A stretch of DNA of 64,000 bases, from positions 56,432,369 through 56,496,368 of the forward strand of contig OY804588.1 of assembly GCA_963680875.1 (NCBI GenBank), given 5' to 3'. The translations under genes and the position numbers were made by a program. The first letter of the stretch is position 1. Each line of letters starts with the position of its first letter. The notes under the pieces were generated by a model that saw nothing but the letters and a program-made list of their open reading frames with translations, was not told the origin of the DNA and ran no database searches. This document shows, piece after piece, positions 55,893-64,000 of this stretch. Source of the stretch: Bathymodiolus brooksi (taxonomy: Eukaryota; Mollusca; Bivalvia; Mytilida; Modiolidae).

Positions 55893-58865
55893 ATGGATAT
55901 TCAGGTAAGTTTCTATAAAAGTTGAGGAAAAAAGCTATTTGCGAACCGATATTGTATCTAAAAGACGTAGAGATAAATAATTTCTGTATCAGGAATAGAT
56001 CTGAAACATTTGAAAGAATGAAAACTACATGCCTTAACAGATTCAGTCGATATTTCCACGATAACTATTGAAAACATGCCAGGAGGCACCCCATGGGGGC
56101 AAATTGTTGAAGCAGCTACTAGAGTTATTTTCGATCGGACTTTTTTGCCGGCCTTAAAAATAACTAAATTAGTCTTTTTCCTCATATAAGTTATGAAGTT
56201 GTTCCCCGAGATGTTGATACACATGTTAAATTAATTTATTTTAGCAAGTTTTACCGACAATATGAAAACAGAGACATAGAACACAGTGAAATACATGTCT
56301 GATGAAAACGAATGACGTAGCCAGTGTTGTTTTATTTGTTGATTGACTGGAACGTTTTAGAGAAATTTGGGCTGGATTAGAAACGAAAGAGACCTTCTAA
56401 TTCCACAAGACAGTTGCTGGAAAATATTAATGGCAAATTATATGGTACTGACTATTGACTTTGAAGGGGGCTATGGTTTTTTTCAGACGCGACAAAAATC
56501 ATATTCTTTTACATTTGTATTTGCCGGAATGATTTTTTTTTTCTTCAAAATTTTGTATATGATTATACTGTGTCTGTGAAAATGGCAAGTATATGATTTT
56601 ATTGTGAAAATGGCAAGTCGGAATATTTTTTTTCTCTCCTGTCCTGTTGCAAGACCAAAATGGTTCTCCCATAAACAAAAAAAAAAACAAAAAAAACGAA
56701 ATAAAACTGGTCATCAGAAAATCTTTCCTTCCAAAATCTAAAATAAGACTTTCTTTATTTCTCTAAACTGAATTAGTGCAAACTATTTCACTTATATAAA
56801 TGAATTATTTAAAAACAAAATAGAGCTCATTTTTCTAGATGAATGTAAAATAAATTCTGAAAGTCCACAATTGTGTATATCTACATGTAATCAAAATTAC
56901 ATTTTTTCTTTATAGTATTCTGAAAGTTCTGTTTCAAAACACGATAGCAGTACATGTAGTGACAGTGATACACAGGCCCCAAGGGGTAGAGGAAGAGGCA
57001 GGGGGGAAAAGAGAACCAGGGGGAGTACAAGGAGACCATCAAGAAGAGGGGCAAGAGGAGGAAGAGGTTCCAGGGGAGGAAGACAGACTTGGGCACCAAA
57101 TAGGGCCGATATTGCTCTTCAGACGAGGCAAAGAAGAGATCAAGAACGTCAGGTATCAGATTGCTAAAAAAAATATAAAATAATACTTTCATAAGGCGAG
57201 GATGGTATCAGGAAACCACGCTTGTCAGTTGGATGATTATACTATATCAACACGACGGGTGCCACTAGTGGAGCAGGAACTGCTTACCCTTCCGGAGAAC
57301 CTGAGTTCACCCCCGGTTTTTAGTGGGGTTCGAGATACTCGATCTTTAGTTTTATATATATGTTTTGTCGATTGTTGTTTGTCCTTTTGGGCATTGTATT
57401 GTCTGCTCTACTTCGATATACGGTTTCTGATTGCCCCTTTGGTATCTTCAAACTCTTCTTAACCCTAGCATGTTAAAGACCCCTTTATAGGGTTCGATAA
57501 GAGTAGGCTCAGTAGGGCCGCTATGAAGGTGGTACTCGCACCCGCCACCTGGAGAGGGGGTTTCATCCAAGCCTTGGCTTATCCCCCAATGCACTATAAA
57601 TAAATGAGCTTAAACTAAACACTGCATTGAAAACCTAATTAAGTTTTTAATTTGTTTTTTATGTAATGCATTTTTTTTTGTACTTGAACTGTAAAGCACT
57701 CCCATTGAATTCATATTAATCATTAAAATGATTTATTTATTTATTTAAGGAGAGAATATCAAGACTAACCGAAGACCAGCTCAGGACCATTGTGAACGAG
57801 ATGGTAGTTAGGCATCCTGGGTACGTCTTTGACATCCTTGATAGTCAGAATACGACACCAAGTGGAGGACATCATCCACCAGAAGGCAGTACATCACCAG
57901 AGTGGTGTACCTGCTCCTACTGCAGGGATATGCCATCAGAAGCTGAGAGGCATTGCTGTGGCAGGAACCCAGAAAATTGCTACTCTCAAATAGCAGTATG
58001 TATAAATTTCTATATTTTTTTTTTACAATAAATGATTTTCCAAGTTTCATGTGCATTTAAAACCTGAAAGGGATGTATTTAGGACCATCTCAGATGGATG
58101 TTTGATATATGCAAGTATGAGCAGCAAAAGTGTATGCCAGTGTAAGTTCATTATTTACTAATTTTTTTAACAAGGTGTGCCTCTCAGCAAAGATCTTCCA
58201 GGAAGCACTATAAAAATCTCAATTTTTTAAGGCAACCAAACCTTCATACTTTTAATTGTCAATTTCAGTGGATCCCAATACCTACATGTATGAAATAAAA
58301 CTTGCAAATGTATTATGGGATCGACCATTTAACTTGCAGGTGGGAGGGCAAGTTTTTTATCCAAAAAATATTTTTATTCTGAATCTTGGGAAGAAAAAAA
58401 AAATTTGGCTGTTCAGGAGAAAAGAAAATATTCCGACTTGCAATTTTCACAGTATAATATGCATCAGAAAAAAAAAGAATATGATTTTTGTCGTGTATGA
58501 ATAAAAAAACATTACCCCCCTTCAATTTAAATGGTCGGTCTTGAATGGTTTATTACCATGTCTTTACTCTATTTTTATTAAATCTCTTGTCTTTATTGTA
58601 GGACTTTGATCTGATTGTCCTTGATGAGGCAGTGTTGGGGGTTGCCAGAATGTTTCGAGAGGAACTTTTAGTAATGCCCCATGACCAGGATTACAACAGA
58701 TCCAATAGGTATGCAGCCTACCGCCAGTATACCATTTGGGCATATGGCCGACTTGGAGCTGGGGTTAGACGTGTGATCCCAAGCTGTTGTACTTGGAGAA
58801 TTAGGGACAAGTATCCTGATCCATATGGACAATACAAGGGTTTCATTCCTGGACGATTTGATTAA
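55893..58865 (+). CDS. RG-rich protein with P2X7 intracellular (ballast) zinc domain, no channel
   Basis: I assemble four phase-0 exons: 55893-55904 (Met-Asp-Ile-Gln, donor GTAAGT), 56916-57152, 57750-57995 and 58602-58865, about 252 residues. Exon 2 encodes a Ser/Asp-rich start, then an RG/RGG-type basic segment ([21 protein letters not shown]). Exons 3-4 encode the C-terminal domain of P2X7 receptors: WCTCSYC, then HCC and NC as zinc ligands, then [30 protein letters not shown] and GQYKGF. In P2X7 this domain is cytoplasmic and binds zinc and guanine nucleotide. Here no transmembrane segment or extracellular domain exists, so it is presumably a soluble, nucleic-acid-associated protein (inference). 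Stand-alone ballast-domain proteins are common in invertebrates. The four-codon first exon is the least certain part. Intron 2 holds a retroelement tail. Confidence 0.85.
57240..57460 (+). repeat. Retroelement 3' tail inside intron 2 of the ballast-domain gene
   Basis: cgacgggtgccactagtgga, actgcttacccttccggaga, tagtggggttcgagatactc, ttctgattgcccctttggta. It is followed by a GC-richer segment to about 57610. Confidence 0.85.
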
Positions 58866-58984
58866 AACTTGTTCATGAAATATTTTGTATTTTATCCCAT
58901 ATACCCCAATGAGTTGTTAATTTCACAAGTTGGTCAGCTGGAATTGTAAATTTAATTTGAAAGTTTTGCCATCTTATTATTATT

Positions 58985-59345
58985 ATTAGTTCACCTGACC
59001 CGAAGGGTCACGAGAGCTATTGCTACCAGTGGGCGTCTGTCGTTAGCTTTTTGCATTTAAATCAACTCTAAAACCACTAGGCCAATTTGAACCAAACTTT
59101 GGTGGAATGGTCCTTGAGTGCTCCCCTTTCAGAATTGTGTCCGACAATCCCCCCGCCAACCAACATGGCTGCCATTACTAAAAATATAAAATTTTGCAAA
59201 AAATCACTTAAAAATTATCTTCTTTGAAACTGCTGGGCCAATTGGGCCCAAACTATGGTGGAATGGTCTTCAGATGGTCCTCTTTGATAATTGTGTCAAG
59301 ACAGACCTGCCCTCCATTCAAGATGGCTATTGTTACTAAAACTAG
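58985..59345 (+). repeat. Dispersed repeat of the 'ggccaatttgaaccaaactt' type
   Basis: Two loosely tandem units of about 165 bp each: ccactaggccaatttgaacc, tggtggaatggtccttgag, caacatggctgcc; then ctgggccaattgggcccaaa, tggtggaatggtcttcagat, caagatggctatt. It opens with a small hairpin (acctgacccgaagggtcacg). Confidence 0.75.
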
Positions 59346-59349
59346 AAAT

Positions 59350-60110
59350 TTGTTCAATTGTCCATTGCTGCTTTATTATAAATCTAAATGAGCTCAAATT
59401 TTTACTGCAGCTACATGGAATTTAGGTAGTTTAACATATTTTAGCGGGCTAGCTGGTGAAATATATCCCGCCGAGGATGCCAAAAATTATGTAGCGGCTA
59501 GCTGGTGAAATAAATAAACCACAAGTTATATTCTATCCCTTGATAGAATCCTCAAATATACCAAGATATAACTGATATAAAAATATTGACAAAGTGATTC
59601 TATGTGTCGCTTTACATGTATTGGTAAAGCAATACTATGTCTCGTGTACAGTACTAACTTTTAGTACTGGGTCATCTAAACTTCACTAATGTGAACGAAA
59701 AATATAAGGGAAAACATGGCAAAATTCATGGAATACTATATGATTTAATATATCATTTATTTTCTCAACTTATTCTCAATGTCACAGATAAAATCAAAAC
59801 AATTGAATATATTTGGATCCTGAGCTCTTACAGGATATGTGGATAAAATGCATTAATATATACAACAATCAAAATTACTTTGTCTCCAGATACATTGATT
59901 GATTAACTAATTACAGTAGTAATTACTAATTTACGCTACCGGGTATTTATCTACTTATGAAAATAGTTGTTATTGAACAAAGTTCTTTCAAATTGTAATC
60001 TGAACAGAATTTAACCAAACTTGGCAGAGATGTTTCTTGTGAGGTCCTAAAAAGTTGTCCTGGTTTGTACTAACTAGATCCTGACTTGGGTATTTTTCCT
60101 CTCTAAATGT
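59350..60110. other. No gene seen
   Basis: It includes a 40-bp direct repeat of 'agcgggctagctggtgaaat' (about 59442) and 'agcggctagctggtgaaata' (about 59493). Otherwise AT-rich and non-coding. Confidence 0.45.
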
Positions 60111-60119
60111 GCAGACCTT

Positions 60120-60560
60120 CTGTTAGACCAGCAAAGACTAGTATTACTGTGAGCACAGCTCACTAAGATATACCCCCCACATCTGTCCAACCTATTTCCA
60201 TAACCAAAACATTAATGATTGTTCCAACCAAAAATGAAAGGGATCCTCCTCTCTTCACTGGTAAGCTGCTGATACAATTTCAAAACATTCTGAGAAACAC
60301 TACTCAAGTTATCATACGACATAGGGTAAAAATTATATTTTCCATCATAACAAGTCCAATAACTCTGGAACAGCAAAAGTGCAAATCGTCAAAAATAAAA
60401 AGGATCCTCCTCTCTTCACCTGTAAACAGCTGATAAAATTTTAAAAGATTCTAAGAAACACAACTCAAGTTATTGTACGAAATAGGATTTGTCTAGAGAC
60501 GGACGGACATGGTGAAACCAGTATACCCCCCTACAACTTTGTTGCAGGGGGTATAACAAA
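60120..60560 (-). repeat. Dispersed repeat, opposite orientation, ending at a hairpin
   Basis: gtgagcacagctcact at the left; two tandem units containing ccaaaaatgaaagggatcct and aaaaataaaaaggatcctcc; it ends gacggacggacatggtg and a hairpin tataccccc...gggggtata. The family recurs at 61700-61960 and 63740-63965. Confidence 0.65.
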
Positions 60561-60579
60561 GTGACAATTAAAATTTATT

Positions 60580-63565
60580 TTATGGGATAATATAGTCAAT
60601 TGTTTTGTCTTGGTTTTCATATCTGGACTTATGAGATGCTACAATATCCCGAGTTGGAGGTGGTGGAATTGGTGCAAGATGGACAGAGATTCTTCTGGGA
60701 TCATCTACTTCCAACTGCACACGTTGATTCATTCCTTCATTATCCTGCAGTCTCATACAAATGATGGCCCTTAATAGTCTTGGAACATAAAAATATGACT
60801 TGTCAGTTTTAACAGGCTTCACAGACCATCTAGTTGTCTTTTTGTTGTAACTTCTCTGCCATCTGAAGTAGAAAAATACATACAATGTAATTCACAAGAA
60901 TAAAACATTAGAATTGAAATTATGATCTATGGAGACCTAACTTTCAATTCAAGATGAATATCTCGAATGTATAGTGAATGAGCAACTAAACATATCATTA
61001 CAGGTCCACTTTATGAAGGATTTGTAGACAGATTTTAGGTTGTGGTCATCCCTCAAGAAGTTCTACGGCAGGCATCACGAGCTGGTGAACAGCTGATTTG
61101 GGTAACAGGGTGTCTGTTACCCAAATCAGAACTGGTCTTCATTTGTTGTTGATGTCTTTCCCTTCATCGGACATGACTTCTAACGGAATTGACCATGGAC
61201 AACGCAGTGGGTGTATTGCAATAGGCAGGAACTGTTGACTCTTCCGGAGCATCTGAGTTACCCCCATTTCATCGGAGATCTGTGTTGTTCATGTTTTTTT
61301 GTTGTTGATGTGATTTATATTTTTGTGTGTTTTGGTTGTATGTTCCTGGGATGTTCATGTTATCGGATTTATGACTTTTGATTGACCCTTCTATTTTTCC
61401 CATACATACCTTGAAGAACCATCTTTGTTAGTCATTAAAGGTCTCTCTACATGGCCATTGTGGTACAGAGCTGCCAGTCTGTTCCTAACCCTGTACACTG
61501 GGGGGACTATATGAATGTCTCTTGGAGGCATAGGCAAGGATCAGATTTTGGAAATTTTCCAACTCTGCTGTGCTCCTAAAAATATAAAATCATTCATGAT
61601 AGTGTGTTATAGACAAATTAACAACTTTCTTTATTTGTGAAAAGGATCAAAACTTGCTACATGCAGATGTATATCCCACATAAATGCTACAAAAATCGCT
61701 ATAATACGACCATATGTATATCATGTATAAGAAACGTGTCCATTGGACAAAGATGCCGCAGCCCCCTAACTTGAAAACCCCTCATACCAGATATCCAAAA
61801 TTAGAACTTCGTTTGCGGATTACTGATATAAACAACATTTCCAAATTTTAAATAAATCAGTCGAGACATTCAGGAGTTATTGCATGGAAACCTATTTCAA
61901 GACGTACAGACGGACATACAGGGGTAACACTTCATGCCCCTGTCACTTATCAGTGGGGTCATGAAAGCCTGCAAAGTCAAATGGAAATAGACAAATTATT
62001 TGAGAGAAGTAGTGTTCACAACAGTTTGGGAGGAGTTGCACTTTACAAGGGAGATGGACAGTCTGATACGACATACAGACAGGGTGATCTCAATTGGTGT
62101 GGGATGAAGTAAAAATTAATAATAAAAAAATTTTAAGTTTTGTTATTTTTATGGAAATTATTTTTGTATATCTTACTCAAATGATAGAAGTTTTAAAATG
62201 TGTTGATTTCTGTTTTGCAAAAAATTCACTTTCCCACAGACAAAATGTGAAAAAGTTAATGGACGGATAACGGATGCCAAGTGATGGCAATACATCAAAT
62301 GGCCCTTTGGGCGAGGTGAGCTAGCAATACATAGTTGACATAAGTACCTGCAGTTAAGATAATAGTGAACTCTGTTGACCAGGTATTTGTCCATCACAAC
62401 TGATCGTAAACTGTTGTGTGCAGAAGAACCTTTTCTTAAATATGTCGTATCCTCCAAAGGTCCATGCTGGCAACCGCCAATGACAGAGGAATCCCCATAT
62501 GGGTCTGCATAAGGCACAGGCCATTCATGTTCATCAACCACATGATGGAGGACGCCATACCAAATATCCTGTAATTAGATTGTACTGACATTTAAAGATT
62601 GTGTTTTCCCATGATTTCAACAGAATAATTAATAATTTACGACAAAAGAGATGATTTCAATTTTCCCATTGTGAACTTTCCATTTATATGTAGCGATATT
62701 CCAGCAGCACCTGCATATGGAGTATTTATCTCTCAGATGATACGATATTCTAGAGCTTGTGGTTCCTATCAGAATTTCCTTGATAGAGGGTTGCTGCTAA
62801 CAAGGAAGCTACTGAACCAAGGGTTCCTTTGGGTAAAGTTGAAGACATCTCTACGAAAATTTTACGGTTGCATGACTTGGTTGACCGTTATGGAATATCT
62901 GTGTCACAAACGACCACGGATATGTTCCACTTGTCGTAAACACTTCCTGGTCCTTTCCTCATTCACGACTTATTATCGGGTTCGTAACTAGATTAACACG
63001 GGTGCCACTAGTGGAACAGGCACTGCTTACACTTCCGGAGCACCCGAGTTCACCCCCTGTTTTTAGTGGGGTTCGGGTTACTGGATCTTTGGTTTTATAT
63101 ATATGTTTTGTCGATCGTTTTTTGTACTTTTTCTTTTGGCCATTGTATTGTCTGTTCTACTTCGATATACGGTTTCAGATTGCCCCTTTGGTATCTTCAA
63201 ACTCTTTTTATTTAACTTGTTAATTCTCATTATCTTGTTTCCATTCCAGAAGAAATTTTAATACCACATTAACTATTTCTAACTATAAGGCCTATCACTC
63301 TTGACACTTGAATTTTATTTATTACCATAAAGGAAACACTTTGGGCTTTGGTTTCCAAGTTGATTTTTACAGATGTAAGATATGAGCCAATGAACCCATT
63401 ATAATACATATTTGCCAGTTCCTCCATGACAATTGTGATAACACCCATAGTTTTACTTACAAGAAATCTTTCTACTGTCTTTCCTACATCAGCAGTGTGC
63501 CAGTAATGGTTGACGATATCTTTCACCCACACGAGCAACTCCTTATTCTCTTTTTCCTGACCCAC
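60580..63565 (-). CDS. Transposase-like uncharacterised protein, C-terminal half
   Basis: Four exons with good splice sites: 63461-63565, 62348-62568, 61410-61575 and 60580-60862, about 257 residues. Recognisable blocks in order: WVKDIVNHYWHTAD; IWYGVLHHVVDEHEW; GGCQHGPLED; LRKGSSAHNSLRSVVMDKYL; STAELENFQNLILAYASKRH; YRVRNRLAALYHNGHVERP; KTDKSYFYVPRLLRAI. This block order belongs to a family common in cnidarians, molluscs and fish, usually annotated as uncharacterised. I suspect transposon origin (Kolobok-like) but cannot show it. In exon 61410-61575 a six-C run (about 61500-61505) is one base too long; removing one C restores the frame, and exon lengths then fit. The N-terminus is beyond the recognised exons. 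AATAAA overlaps the stop region (60574-60579). Confidence 0.72.
61205..61405 (+). repeat. Retroelement 3' tail in an intron of the transposase-like gene
   Basis: gcaggaactgttgactcttc, cggagcatctgagttacccc, tttatgacttttgattgacc; diverged from the other copies. Confidence 0.65.
61700..61965 (-). repeat. Dispersed repeat (same family as 60120-60560)
   Basis: agtcgagacattcaggagtt, gtacagacggacatacaggg, and a hairpin-like caggggtaac...gcccctg end. Confidence 0.5.
62689..62939 (+). pseudogene. Retroelement reverse-transcriptase C-terminal fragment, frameshifted
   Basis: The frame reads DIPAAPAYGVFISQMIRYSR, then DRGLLLTRKLLNQGF and SLRKFYG. It shifts by one base near 62868 to continue HDLVDRYGISVSQ to TAA (62939). 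This is the end of a reverse-transcriptase ORF found in many mussel retroelements, and the tail at 62995-63215 follows directly, so the two belong together. It lies in intron 1 of the minus-strand gene. The clade (Penelope-like or other) is not resolved. Confidence 0.75.
62990..63220 (+). repeat. Retroelement 3' tail, best-preserved copy
   Basis: It runs from taactagattaacacgggtg through cactgcttacacttccggag, cacccgagttcaccccctgt and tagtggggttcgggttactg to cccctttggtatcttcaaac. It defines the tail family used elsewhere in this annotation. Confidence 0.85.
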
Positions 63566-64000
63566 CTAAAAAAATAAAAATTTATACTACAAAAGGAAAT
63601 GATCGTGATAACAAGCCTAAGTTTAAAACTTGAATCAAACTGTATAAATTCATGCAGCTTGTATTTATAAAATGCAGCACTTTTGAATGTTTTATCATGT
63701 TATACAAATTCTGTGCTCAGTTAAAGTCATATAGTGCTTTATGGAGATAAACTACAGGCTCAGGTGAGCCTGTATCGCTCACCTGACATAAATAAGCCCT
63801 CTTAAGAATGTCTGCAAGTCAATATGCCAAAGTCATGTATCAAAAATAAAATCATTTCTTCCAGTAGCAGCTGAGACATCTTTAACGGAAGTGTGAACGG
63901 ACGGACAAACGGACGGACAAGGTGTTTGCAATATAACCCCTTCTCTACGAGTGGGGGTATAAAAATCAGGTATATGACCATCCAATGAACATTTCTGCCA
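63566..64000. repeat. Dispersed repeat; no further exon confirmed
   Basis: 63740-63965 contains aggctcaggtgagcctgtat (a perfect short palindrome core), gtgaacggacggacaaacgg and a ...taacccc...gggggtata end, as in 60120-60560. The final 30 bases could start another exon of the minus gene, but I cannot confirm it. Confidence 0.55.

Overview
The window looks like nuclear DNA of a marine bivalve, most likely a mussel (Mytilidae). The evidence is an AT-rich intron/exon genome, several dispersed retroelement 3' tails (ending near 'cccctttggtatcttcaaa') of a type I associate with mussel genomes, two tRNA-headed SINE families that share one 3' core, and genes with strong invertebrate character. The taxon call is inference; the repeat and gene structure is read from the sequence.

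Layout. Four copies (A-D) of one multi-kilobase duplicated segment dominate the window. A is at 1-6605 (+, truncated by the window edge), B at 35458-43260 (inverted), C at about 45632-49749 (inverted, partial) and D at about 50186-55035 (+). A, B and D each carry a two-exon gene for a small secreted, strongly cationic, cysteine-rich peptide ending in Gly-Arg. It is intact in A (724-1662) and D (50788-51725) and broken by one nonsense codon in B (41581-42518). I recognise no known family and regard it as the best candidate for something new, probably a host-defence peptide. Because the copies differ in insertions, they supply filled and empty sites. These define a 2.1-kb terminal-inverted-repeat (TIR) element with an ATAAA target duplication, a 154-bp miniature element (GTAAC duplication) and a 454-bp miniature element. 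A further family with ends CAGGGGCGGATCC/CCGCCACTG has five copies, four with 5-bp target duplications; two copies flank segment B directly.

The spacer between A and B (about 6.6-35.5 kb) holds an alpha-1,2-fucosyltransferase-like gene (9221-10182, minus), a broken TRIM-type RING/B-box/coiled-coil/NHL-like gene (26053-27822, plus), three decayed LINE C-terminal fragments, foldback (palindromic) elements and many SINEs.

The right end (55.5-64 kb) contains a four-exon gene for a soluble protein with an RG-rich N-terminus and the zinc-binding intracellular ('ballast') domain of P2X7 receptors, without the channel (55893-58865, plus). Tail to tail with it is a multi-exon transposase-like gene of a widespread uncharacterised metazoan family (60580-63565, minus, N-terminus outside the recognised exons) with a single homopolymer frameshift.

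The genes do not form a pathway. The plausible link is immunity or surface biology (defence peptide, TRIM protein, fucosyltransferase) plus heavy mobile-element remodelling. Coordinates of SINE and repeat edges are approximate (about +/-15 bp); exon edges and TIR/target-duplication edges were counted base by base.
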